DNA of 64,000 nucleotides from Spizellomyces punctatus DAOM BR117. Lineage: Eukaryota > Chytridiomycota > Chytridiomycetes > Spizellomycetales > Spizellomycetaceae. The DNA is taken from NCBI RefSeq assembly GCF_000182565.1, contig NW_015971539.1, positions 245,667 to 309,666 on the forward strand, read 5' to 3'. The notes beneath the pieces are model-generated. The model did no database searches. It had not been told where the DNA came from and was given only the letters and a program-made list of their open reading frames with translations. The translations under genes were made by a program, and so were the position numbers. Numbering within the stretch: position 1 is the stretch's first letter; every line of letters starts with the position of its first letter. Shown here piece by piece: positions 1-9,617 of the stretch.

Positions 1-1841
1 TGGGGCTCCTGTTCCTGAGATAAACTGCTGTCATGATTGCCTCACCCCAGAACTTGGAGCTGAGTCCACTGTGGTGCAGCATGCACCTTCCCATTTCCAC
101 CAGCGTCCTGTTCATCCTCTCAGCAACACCATTCTGCTCTGGTGTGTAGGGGGTGCTGAATTGCTGCTGAATTCCCTTCTGCTTGCAGAATTTCTTGAAT
201 TCTTCGCCCACATACTTTCCCCCATTGTCTGATCTGAGAGTTTTGATCTTCTGTCCCATGAAGTTGGTTGCCCAGGCCTCAAACTCCTTGAATTTGCTGA
301 GAACCTCACTCTTCTCCTTCAGAAGATAAACTGCCATCATCCTTGACTTGTCATCAATGAATGTGACAAAGTACTTTGCCCCACCATGACTTGGTGTCTT
401 CATGGGCCCACACACATCACTGTGAACCACCCCCAGCAGTAGAGCAGCTCTAGCTGCTTCTCCCTTTGGAAAAGGGACGCCTGGTGATCTTTCCAATGGC
501 ACAGGCTTCACATGGTGATGTTTCTGTGTGACTCTTGACCTCCAGACCGCTTCCCAGCTGGTTCCTAGCCAAGATTTTGATGCTGTTGACGTTCAGGTGT
601 CCTAACCTGCGATGCCAGAGGTCCAAACTCATTCCAGAGGCTATGTTTGCATGTTCTCTTGCATGAAACATGTATAGACCGCCACCTAGAGTTCCCTGGA
701 TTGCTTCCTGGCCATCTGAAGTCTTGATACAGCATCCCTTGCTGCCAAACTCAACTTTGGCACCATTTTCAGTGGCTCTTCTTACTGAAAACAAGTTCTT
801 TTCAAGCTTGGGAACAAACCACATGTCTCTGAGGGTACAGAATCGGTTTCTGCCTGTCTCAAGTGTGATCTGGCCCTTCCCTATTGCCTGAACTGTTCTG
901 TTGTCTGCCAGATGGACTTGAATTGGTGACATCTCCATGTAATTGGTCATCCAATCCTTCCTGTGTGACATGTGCTGTGAGGCACCCGAGTCCACAATCC
1001 ACCAGACTGCTCCCTGAGAGGTTTTGGTGTCATCTCCCAACTGAGTAAAGAATAGGAACTCATTCTGAGTTGCCTGACTGGTGCTGGCTTGATTGGCTTG
1101 TTGTTTGGTGTCTGCCAGAAACTTCCTGCAGTCCTTCTTGAAGTGACCCTTCTTGTTGCAATAGAAGCACTTCCCTGCTATCTTCTTGGTCCCACCATGC
1201 TTGCCAACCTTCCGCCTGCCATCCCTGCTGAAAAAGGCCTTCCCTTTGCTATCTCCTTCACCCCCAGCTTCCTTCCTGCGTGTTTCTTCATGTAAAAGCT
1301 GTGATGTGAGGAATTCCAGAGTCAGAGAATCACTCCTGGCCTCCAAAGACACCACCAGCTGTTCATAACTCTCTGGTAGGCTGTAGAGTAGGGTGATGAC
1401 TTGGTCTTCTTCACTGACTGGCACCCCAATGGCCTCCAACTGCTGAGCCATTGTCCTGACCGTGTTTATGTGTCCCAACATGCCCCCAGTGCCATCTTCC
1501 ATCTTCAGAGTGAGAAATTTCCTCCTTAGATAGAGCCTACTGGCAATTCCCTTCCTTTGGTGGATGTCACTGAGCTTTAACCAGGCCTCTTTTGCAGTTA
1601 CAGTGGTCTGTACATGCATGAGTTGGGCATCACTCAGTGACAGAGCAATTACAGCCATTGCCTGCTCATCCCTTCTCCTCCAATCCTTCTCAGAGGTTCC
1701 CTCCATGCTCTCATCCCCCTCAATCACACCCCACAGTCCCTTTTCCTTTAGCAACATCGTTATTTTGAACTTCCAGAGGTGGTAGTTCTCGCCATTGAAC
1801 TCTTCCAGTGTGAGTTTGGTGTCCAAGTCCATGTTTGACAT
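1..1841 (-). mobile_element. Ty1/copia retrotransposon (element 1), gag-protease-integrase part, frameshifted, cut by the window edge
   Basis: The frame from the ATG at 1841 down to 450 encodes 463 residues in Ty1/copia order. A UBN2-type gag region lies at about residues 10-190. A CCHC zinc knuckle follows (C225, C228, H233, C238). The aspartic protease site is DSGA at residues 284-287. A GAG-pre-integrase HHCC zinc motif begins near LWHRRLGH and ends with CEAC. The frame then stops at a TAG near 450. A +1 shift at about 450-470 reopens it into an integrase core running to position 1, with the expected catalytic set visible (HSDVCGP, RSDNGGKY, NGVAERMNRT). Reverse transcriptase and the 3' LTR would lie left of the window. 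The single frameshift implies an inactive copy, unless it is a sequencing error or a programmed shift. The 5' LTR at 2021-2532 and the leader at 1842-2020 belong to it. Seen directly: motifs and frame break. Confidence 0.93.
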
Positions 1842-2002
1842 GTCTGAGCTGATTTGGTGAGTGGATTTGCTGTTGGGGAAGAGGTGAAATCATGCTGGTG
1901 TGGTAGGTGGTCCAAATATGAGGTTGGGAAGGAGATAGGTCCATCAGGAAGATGGTGTGGCCATCAGAAAAGAGATTTGAAGCAGGAAAATATCAGTGAT
2001 AG

Positions 2003-2020
2003 CTATCAGGGCTCATAACC
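2003..2020 (-). other. Putative tRNA primer-binding site of element 1
   Basis: Immediately inside the LTR end at 2021, the minus strand reads GGTTATGAGCCCTGATAG. That is the position where a copia element carries its minus-strand primer-binding site, and the sequence is of the general type used by tRNA or half-tRNA primers. The matching tRNA is not in the window, so the primer identity is not shown. The rest of the leader up to the gag ATG at 1841 has no recognised feature. Confidence 0.45.
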
Positions 2021-2532
2021 TATTGAACTTAGCGCTTGGAACACTGATTTCCCATGTAGAAATCACTTCTGAAAGGCCTAGTAATGCCTGTGGCCGCTAG
2101 TAAGACTTCTGGGTGCAGTAACTTGTGGGATAACACGCTTGTATTAATCCAGAGACGTGCAAAAGTCCCCTTTATATAACCCAGTACATTCTCCAGCCTC
2201 CCTCCGCCTTTGTTTACTGTTTACATGCTTCAGCCCACTTGTTTACATGCTCAGCCGTGCTCAGCAATGCTCAGCAGCTTCAGCCATGCCTTGGCAAACA
2301 TTACCTGAAGATCTAGATCATCACAAACCTTCCAGACCTTCTAAGAGCGCTTACATGATGATTTACCCCTTTAAATCATTCCCACACGCGTCTGTGATCA
2401 TTCTGATTACTCTATGTCCAATTCGCCACGTTGTAACTTAGCCAAATCAGATGTGAACTGTCTAATGACATCCCAGCATGATCTCACATGATTTATAGAT
2501 CATACAGCGTGGTTTAAGCCTGAATCTCAACA
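2021..2532 (-). repeat. 5' LTR of copia element 1 (512 bp)
   Basis: Read on the minus strand, the repeat begins TGTTGAGATTCAGG at 2532 and ends CAATA at 2021. A second copy lies in the opposite orientation at 4476-4988 and differs at roughly a dozen or so sites, many of them CG/CA or CG/TG transitions. It contains a TATATAAAGGGG promoter-like box near 2170. Its outer flank at 2533-2537 reads CCTAC on the minus strand, the same pentamer that follows the other copy. The ends form an imperfect inverted repeat (TGTTG/CAATA). Confidence 0.9.
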
Positions 2533-4404
2533 GTAGGCATGCAGGGTATGGTTCCATAGCCTTCCAGCTTGCTTCAAACCATAGAGACCTTTCTTCAACA
2601 AGCAAACAAACTTGTCTGGTGGGTGCTCTGTTGAAATTCCTAGGGGTTGCTCCACATACCACTCTGAATTGACCTTGCCATTCAGAAATGCTATTGCAAC
2701 ATCCATTTGATCCAATAAAAGCCCATGCTTTGCTGCCAGGGCAAAGATCAGTTGCAGAGCAGGGAAGGAGATGATGGGTGAAAAGGTCTCATCATAGTCC
2801 AATCCATGGATTTGACTGTACCCTTTGGCTACAAATCTTGCTTTATGCCTTTCTACAGTGCCATCAGTCTTCCACTTTATTTTATAGACCCATTTGTGGC
2901 CAATTACAGGCCTTCCAGAGGGTCTGGGGATGATTTCCCATGTCCCATTTTTGACCAGTGATGCATATTCAGCCTCCATGGCTTGCATCCAGGCTTCTTT
3001 CTGGGGTGATTGCAGCGTGCCATTAAGTGTTTTTGGGTCTTCATGGCTGAAACCTTCTTGCTGCATCTCCAGATCTGTGGTGGTGGTGGTGGGGGGTCCT
3101 GAGGGCATTCCTAGGTGTGCATGGAAGGCCTCAACATCATTGTTTTCTCCTTCCAAATCACTGGGGAAATGCTGCTGTTCCCAGAGGTCAAGTGCAACAG
3201 TGTCCTTGACATGCTCCAATGGCTCCCAAGTACTCTCAGTTCTGGGGTAACCCTTCCATTTGACAAGGTAGTATGTCTTGTCACCTTGTTTATCCTCAGC
3301 AAGGATCTCCTCCACAGGGAACTCCTGCTCTTCTTCTTCCAGAAGTGAACCCATCAGTTCAGAGCATGCATCAGATTGCCCTTTAACTGCCTCATCAAAT
3401 GCCACATCCCTAGACTCCAACATAGTGTCATTCTGGGGATTCCACAGTCAATAACATCATGAATTTTGCCCATAACCAACCAGAATCAACTTTGCTGATG
3501 TGGGATCCAGTTTCCCTCGTAGTGGCTTCAGTATTTGCATGTAGGCAATGCATCCAATTGCTCTCAGATGGTCTACATTAGGGTGTGCCCCTGTCAAGGC
3601 CTCAGAGGGGGTAATCTTCCTCTCCAGCAGCACCTTGGTCGGGCTCAAATTCCTCAAATAATTGGCAGATTCCCAGACTTCTGCCCACAGCTTCTGGGGG
3701 AGGTTATTCTCGTGCAGAATAGACCGAACCTTATCCTCCAGAGTCCTGTTCAATCTCTCAGCAGCTCCATTCTGCTGGGGAGTATAGTGCATCATAGTTT
3801 GGTGGGTGATGCCCTCAGATTTGAGGTAGGCATCAAACTGGTGGTTCACAAACTCACTGCTGCCATCAGTTCTGAATGCCTTGATCATCCTTTCAGTCAG
3901 ATTCTTGATCCAGGCCTTAAATTCCTTGAACTTTTCTAGGCACAATGTCACTGATTTCAAGTCAAGATAGAAGCATTTGCTGTATCTGCTTCCAAGATCC
4001 AAGAATGTGAGCACATATCTGGCTCCACCAAGTGATTTGGTGCATATTGGTTGACATATGTTGCTACATATGACCTCCAAAAGCTGGTAACTCTTCTTGG
4101 GTAATTCAGGAAAGGGCAATTGCATTTGTTTACCCTTCTGACATCCATCACAAAGCTGGTCTTCAACCACTGCTTTGCCATCAAAATTAAGACTATCAAC
4201 CATACTGGTGAGCATCTTCAAATTGCCATAACTTAAATGGCCTAACTGCCGATGCCACAGCTTCAGTTTCCCACTGTCCTGCTTCTCAGGGCGACCCAAA
4301 GCTTGGTCTTCATGCTGTACTTCAGCTCCCATTACTTGGGAGTCACAGCTCATGCTGCCAGGGTAAGCAGCAAACTTGTAAAGCTCCCCTTCTCTGTTTC
4401 CTGC
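2533..4404 (-). mobile_element. Ty1/copia element 2, 5' half: GAG-pre-integrase, integrase, chromodomain, truncated reverse transcriptase
   Basis: Reading leftward from 4404, the frame gives a GAG-pre-integrase motif (LWHRQLGHLSYGN, then CDGCQKGKQ). An integrase core follows (FRTDGSSEF, NGAAERLNRT) and continues in frame through two TGA codons at 3457-3459 and 3448-3450. A chromodomain comes next (see 3169-3324). The start of an RVT_2 reverse transcriptase follows (WVYKIKWKTDGTVERHKARF, then YGLKQAGRLW). The reverse transcriptase is cut at 2533 by the LTR of element 1. The first integrase catalytic position reads Asn (codon 4060-4062, in CSNICQP) where Asp is expected, so the copy is catalytically dead. 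The gag end is missing because the frame is broken at 4404 by an LTR fragment. The 3' half is at 4989-6134 on the other strand. Confidence 0.92.
3169..3324 (-). other. Chromodomain embedded in copia pol
   Basis: This lies in the element 2 frame between integrase and reverse transcriptase. About 52 residues match the chromodomain fold: FPVEEILAEDK, then YYLVKWKGYP, then ESTWEPLEHV. The three positions of the methyl-lysine cage are aromatic: Phe in FPVEE, Trp in KWKG and Tyr in KGYP. An acidic linker (EEEEQE) precedes it and a threonine-rich linker follows before the reverse transcriptase. It is in the same reading frame as its flanks, so it is part of the polyprotein and not a separate insertion. 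Chromodomains are well known at the integrase C-terminus of Ty3/gypsy chromoviruses. The RVT_2 and GAG-pre-integrase modules around this one are Ty1/copia. Confidence 0.9.
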
Positions 4405-4475
4405 TGTTGAGATTCAGGCTTAAACCATGCTGTATGATCTATAAATCATGTGAGATCATGCTCGGATGTCATTAG
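4405..4475 (+). repeat. 71 bp LTR head fragment
   Basis: This is the first 71 bases of the same LTR family (TGTTGAGATTCAGG to ATGTCATTAG), abutting the broken gag-pre-integrase of element 2 at 4404. It is followed directly by a complete LTR starting at 4476. It differs from both full LTRs at several positions (CATGC and TCGG variants), so it is a third copy and not a simple duplication. It marks the rearrangement breakpoint. Confidence 0.85.
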
Positions 4476-4988
4476 TGTTGAGATTCAGGCTTAAACCACA
4501 CTGTATGATCTATAAATCATGTGAGATCATGCTGAAATGTCATTAGACAGTTCACATCTGATCTGGCTAAGTTACAACGTGGGGAATTGGACTTAGAGTA
4601 ATCAGAATGATCACAGACACGTGTGGGAATGATTTAAAGGGGTAAATCATCATGTAAGCACTCATAGAAGGTCTGGAAGGTTTGTGATGATCTAGATCTT
4701 CAGGTAATGTTTGCCAAGGCATGGCTGAAGCTGCTGAGCATTGCTGAGCACGGCTGAGCATGTAAACAAGTGGACTGAAGCATGTAAACAGTAAACAAAG
4801 GCGGAGGGAGGCTGGAGAATGTACTGGGTTATATAAAGGGGACTTTTGCACGTCTCTGGATTAATACAAGCATGTTATCCCACAAGTTACTGCACCCAGA
4901 AGTCTTACTAGTGGCCACAGGCATTACTAGGCCTTTCAGAAGTGATTTCTACACGGGAAATCAGTGTTCCAAGCGCTAAGTTTCAATA
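4476..4988 (+). repeat. LTR of the element-1 family (513 bp)
   Basis: This full-length LTR starts TGTTGAGATTCAGG and ends TTTCAATA, in the opposite orientation to 2021-2532 and about 97% identical by eye. It is followed at 4989-4993 by CCTAC, the target-site duplication that also flanks the other LTR. It then runs straight into the C-terminal reverse transcriptase of element 2. It therefore represents the 3' LTR junction of an insertion into element 2. Confidence 0.9.
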
Positions 4989-6134
4989 CCTACCTCCTCG
5001 AAAACAGCTTTAAACAGCTGGCACATGAGCCTTGTGTTTATATTTGGCAAGGGGAAGAGTTCCAGAAAGCCAAACCACATGAGAAAGATGAGTGCACAAA
5101 CATAAACAAATGGCTCATCATACTGGCAGTTTATGTCAATGATCTGGTTATTGCAACCAAGTCAAAAGAGGACATGAATTGGGTCAAAACAACATTATCA
5201 GCACAATTTAAGATGCAGGATCTTGGCCCTACCCACCATATCTTGGGTTTAAGGGTAATCAGAGATGAACTGTGCAGCACTCTTTCCCTGGATCAAGCAC
5301 ATTAGATTGGTGAAGTGCTCAGAAGATTCAAGATGGAAAACTCAAACCCAGTGTCAACCCCACTGGATACCTCTGTTCAATTTGAGGCTCTTGGGTCAAG
5401 GCAACCCATGGTAGATAAATTGAAGTACCACAGTGCAATAGGTGGCTTGATGTTTGCTGCAATTGCCTCTAGGCCTGACATCAGTACAGCAGTTGGGATA
5501 CTTGCTAGGCACTGTGAGGCACCTGGAAACATGCACTGGACAGGCATAAAGAGGATATTTTGGTACCTGCAAAAGACAGCAAGCTACGGGCTTGTTTATC
5601 AGCAAAACAGTGACCTATTCTGATGCAGATTGGGGTGGAGACCTCTCAGATAGGAAGTCAACCTCAGGATGGCTTCTCAAGCTATCAGGTCATGCTATTG
5701 CTTGGAAATCTTCAAAGCAGAGATGCATAGCACTCTCCACAGTTGAGACAGAGTATATTGCAGCATCAGATTGTGCACAAGAGGTTATTTGGATGAGAAA
5801 CCTCTTAGCAGAGCTCAGGTTTTTGGAAGTCAAACAAGGCCCTACTGTGCTCAAAATGGATAACAATGGTGTGATGGAACTGGCAAAGAACACCCTGATT
5901 TCACAATGGATGAAGCATATTGATATACACTATCATTTCCTCAGGGAACACATCCAGAGTGGTGAGATTTCAGTTTGAAGATGCCCCACTCAACAGATGA
6001 CTGCAGATGTTCTTACCAAGGCCATTCCTGCACCGAGGTTCACCCAGTGTTGTGCAGAACTTGGCATTCAATCACTGGACAACGTGACAAACAAAAGAGC
6101 CTAAGAATAGAATGGAATTTTGGGCAAGGGGAAG
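4989..6134 (+). mobile_element. Ty1/copia element 2, 3' half: reverse transcriptase C-terminus and RNase H, decayed
   Basis: The frame resumes the reverse transcriptase exactly where the minus-strand half stops (YLLENSFKQLAHEPCVY after HTLHAY). The polymerase box reads AVYVNDLV (codon 5138-5140 is AAT), so the second Asp of the usual YVDD is replaced by Asn. An in-frame TAG near 5302 interrupts the connection domain. Frameshifts near 5610 and 5975 split the RNase H. That domain still shows YSDADWGG, STVETEYIAAS and KMDNNG, its acidic residues. The tail (MTADVLTKAIPAPR) ends the pol, and a purine-rich tract GGGCAAGGGGAAG at 6122-6134 is the polypurine tract before the element's own LTR. Confidence 0.9.
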
Positions 6135-6312
6135 TGTTGGAATTCATCAAAACACTTTCTTAGTTAGTTGCTTTATGCACCCAAAATTAGAGGTTGAAGT
6201 CAGGTTGTCATCATGTGATCTGTACTATACTTAGGACCCCATTTTTTCTCCACCTCTCAGGTGCACCCAGTCTAGTTGTAGGATAACACCTATTTCTCAA
6301 CTTTCCCCAACA
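6135..6312 (+). repeat. 3' LTR of element 2 (about 178 bp)
   Basis: It starts TGTTGG right after the polypurine tract and ends CCAACA, a perfect 6-base terminal inverted repeat. It is much shorter than the element-1 LTR and unrelated in sequence. The 5' partner is not visible in the window, so the right boundary rests on the terminal repeat only. Confidence 0.65.
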
Positions 6313-6862
6313 GAAAATAGTATAGTAGGTGGTTGTACAAGATACTGGCAAAACTGGGTTATCTATTGTAATAATAGGCAACCTAATGGGGCCAACTTCT
6401 AAAGGGCTTAAAACTTAAAGTCCAGGTGTTTTAGGTTTTAAGTATAGAATATTATATAGGAAAATAGGGTTACTTAGTTGCAAACAGAGCCTCCAACTAC
6501 TACTGGTAAGGTTTAACTATAGGTCTTCTGGCTTCAAATTTGGACTATACTGAAAAAGTGATACTCAGTATTTAACTAATTAGAGGCTACAATTAATTTA
6601 GTATTATTTATAATCTGCCCTGTATTTTTCTTTCAGTAATACAGCTCCTTTAAGCTACCTAGAGATAGTCTGCATGCTGGATCACACTGTAGCATGCCTC
6701 CTAGCTGGCTGGCTACCCAGCTCAAGTGTGCAGTATTATTATAATACAATATAATTACCCAGGAGCTGTTACCAGGTAGGCTGAGTTACTTTAGTGGTAT
6801 TTATATGAATGTCCATATCTCCTATTGCCCTACCAATTCATATACCACATGTGGTGACCACT
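6313..6862. other. AT-rich gene-free stretch between transposon and first host gene
   Basis: I see no coding frame, RNA gene or long repeat here. The sequence is clearly richer in A and T than the host genes to the right. It could be an old decayed transposon remnant or the 3' flank of the minus-strand gene ending at 6863. Confidence 0.5.
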
Positions 6863-9398
6863 TTATTTTGCCATGTCAGTTACCAAGGGGTCATAATAGG
6901 CAGGCATTCCCATATGCATATTTTCAATCTTCTGGTTCAGAGTAAGATTAGATGTTGTCCTAGACTTTAGTGGAGAGACCTCTTCTTGTGATGAGTGATC
7001 TGTGGCTGTCTCGGGAACAGGGTCGGGGTATGGTAGGTGCTTGTCTTCAACAGGCATATTTTCGACAGGCACATCAAATACAGCCGGTGGCAGTGGTGAC
7101 GGTGGTAGCGGAATCCCCACTATCGAAAAAAATTTGTGTAAGGCCCGCATGACCTAACCGATATACTGTCTGATGTACCTGCAAGTGATAAGGCTGATTC
7201 CACAGGGGGCACAATGAGTGGGCCGTCATGTTTATCTTCATCTGATCCGCCTGGATGCCATGTGAGGGTGACTCTCGAGAAAAATCACAATGCTTTACAA
7301 CTAACCAATAACAACTGGAGCGCTGGGCTCGCTATTTCTCGACCATCCAGTTTCGTTGGCGGCCTGCACCTGGAATATGTATATGCAATTCGTGTCGGCT
7401 TTGTTATACGTGTACGAGACGACATCATCTGGCCCATCATCACATGGTATCTCTAGACGACTTAAGATCGGAGCCGAGCTGTCTCCCACCTTGCGAAGAG
7501 GTGTTTTGATGATCGTAATCCCGTATGTGTGTATTTTTAAATTTTTCCCTCGCGGACACGTAAATGATACCAGAAGCGCCGAGGTTCCAAGTATCTGGAC
7601 TCGCAGATTGAATGGTACTGGGGGTGTGGAGCTCCCTGGGCTTGCAGGCAAACTTTCCTTTTGAGGGATTTCAGGTCTCTCTACGGAGGTAGTGGTATCA
7701 GCATCAGCCAGCATTTCTAACGGTAAGATCATTTTGATTGATCACACTCACTCAGTACAGCATAGGTTGGCGGAGTTGGTACCCCCTCCACATCCTGGTG
7801 TCCCGCAGCCAGTTGGAAGAAGTATATGGTTCCACTTAATAACCCCTCTAGCCGGAATGTTCGCACAGCAGATGGCAAGCAGTCACGAGAGGCCGTCGCA
7901 TCATCTGCAAAGACACATGTGGTCTCTGTTGGATTAAGCTCCGAATGCATGGCCTTGCTATAACCGTCCTGCGGGTGCATGATATCCACAGTACAAACGC
8001 CATTGATCATGGCAGAATCCGTTGAATACCGTAGCACGAGCCTAGAGAATACAGGGTCTCCATCGCCCCCCGCTGCCTCTTCAGGAATAGAGTAGGATAT
8101 ATCGACTGATGTTGCAGATACTGGCACTACCTTAGGTGGTTGCAGTTTTGGTAGCTTTGCTATTATGTTACCGTCAACGTTCCAAATACGTGAAATAATA
8201 AACAATCTGAGCTTCCTTACTGGCTATGAGTGCCTTTCGCTGAGAGTCTTGTACCTCCTTTTCTCGATGTTGACAAGCCTTACAGACGTTACTTTCAGGC
8301 TTCCTATGAACAGCGTTGTACCGGTAAATATAAAGAGACGAGATCTCTTTTTCCTTGTCCTGAAATTGAACGTCACAATGTGAGAAAATTACTACAAAGC
8401 CGTTCTACACCCGCACACATATACCTTGACAGCTTCTTCAAGGTGATGGTTCCTTTCCCCGTATTCTGAGTTGTCTTTCTCAAGAGAGTACACCCGAGAC
8501 CGTAGATGGCGATTGTCTATTGTCAGGTTTTTTTCAATCAGCTCAGCTCTCTTCACTGCATCCTGGAGAGAGCCATCAGACGGTGTAAAATACTGGTTTT
8601 CCAATGGAAACTTACCGCGGCAATCCTTTCCTGTTCAACTAATCTCCGATTCAATGAGTCTACTTCTCTGCTTAATTTCTCGCGTTCCCCAAGATTTCTA
8701 TCGGCAATAAGCGCTTCAAGACGGATGTTTTGATCTCTAAGGCGTCGCCTATCCTCGCTGATATGCCGAATTTCACGCGCATTTGCAGAGAGCTGAGTAA
8801 AGTAGATCTTCAGCTTGTGCTGCACAACGGAGATGCATTTAAGACGTTATGAATTGGTTCGTGAGTGCAAAGTTGGTCATATGGTGCTCGGGAACATACT
8901 CTCAGTCCAGCAAGCTCCTCACGCAGTGCTCTAATAACTCGCTCCTCACTCTGCCATTCCAGCTGTTCAATCTCCTTCTGCTGTCGACGTTCTATCTTTC
9001 CATCCATGGGCACTTTGCATTAGCGTGCATGCTAGTAAGCACAAATGACCTAGAGTTACCAGGTTCACCACCATCTTTACCTGTTTCAGTAGGGCATTTT
9101 CATGCTTGAGCCTTACTACTTCAGCGTCCTTCTCACGAAGCAAAGTCTGGACAGCTGCCAGATTTGAGGGCACAAAGCCGTGCTGTGGCTTGACAATTGA
9201 ACGGATAGTAGCAGGGGATTCATCACTGGAAGCTCGACACTTGAAGGAGGGTGGGGCTTTGTGATGGTGCGTTTCGACTCTCCGAGCAGATGCTTCATGG
9301 GATGTATTCAGCACGCGGGGAAGGAAGTAGGTGTTATGGTTGGGGTGTTGATTTTGCGGCGTTATTTGATTCTCAGAGAGGATCTCTACTGGTTCCAT
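6863..9398 (-). CDS. Coiled-coil protein with fibronectin type III domains
   Basis: This multi-exon gene encodes, in order, a polar N-terminus, a long heptad-rich coiled coil, and two fibronectin-III-like beta domains. Coiled-coil landmarks are LLREKDAEVVRLKHENALLK near 9120, QQKEIEQLEWQSEERVI near 8950, SEDRRRLRDQNIRLEALIAD near 8730, and a further stretch near 8520. The beta domains are at about 7740-8150 (LQPPKVVPVSATSVDISYS) and 7310-7640 (VPFNLRVQILGTSALLVSF, ending VQAANETGWSRNSEPSAP). The last exon runs to the stop at 6863. Introns such as the one following LLKQ near 9075 have GT..AG ends. A pair of cysteines (CKACQHREKE) sits near 8300. The first in-frame ATG is at 9398. A short upstream exon is possible but would overlap the divergent DDT-PHD gene. 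The family is not recognised; scaffolding or protein binding is the most the domains suggest. Confidence 0.75.
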
Positions 9399-9617
9399 CT
9401 TGCGCTCTTGTGGTGGAGTGGGAGACCGAGAGACATGGTCCCAATCGGAGCCTAGATTATGTAATGCTGGTCTTGTAGTCACGTGAGATTGAAGAATATG
9501 AGGTTCTCCTACCGACGTGTTGCCGCGATCTGCCTGCCATTGGAAGAGGATCAGTTGCAGTCCTGACACCTTCAGTTCAATATCAGTGCCGAGTATAATC
9601 CTTTAAGAGTACCCACC

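Noticed and set aside
2157..2441. Open frame of 94 codons, nearly identical to one at 4567-4851 on the other strand
   Set aside because: Both lie inside the copies of the same LTR and run antisense to it. Their similarity is that of the repeat, not evidence of a gene.
3448..3459. TGA read as an amino acid in the copia pol
   Set aside because: Host genes here end with TGA (for example CYC8, GGC1-like carrier and UBA2), so TGA is a stop. The two TGAs fit mutated codons.
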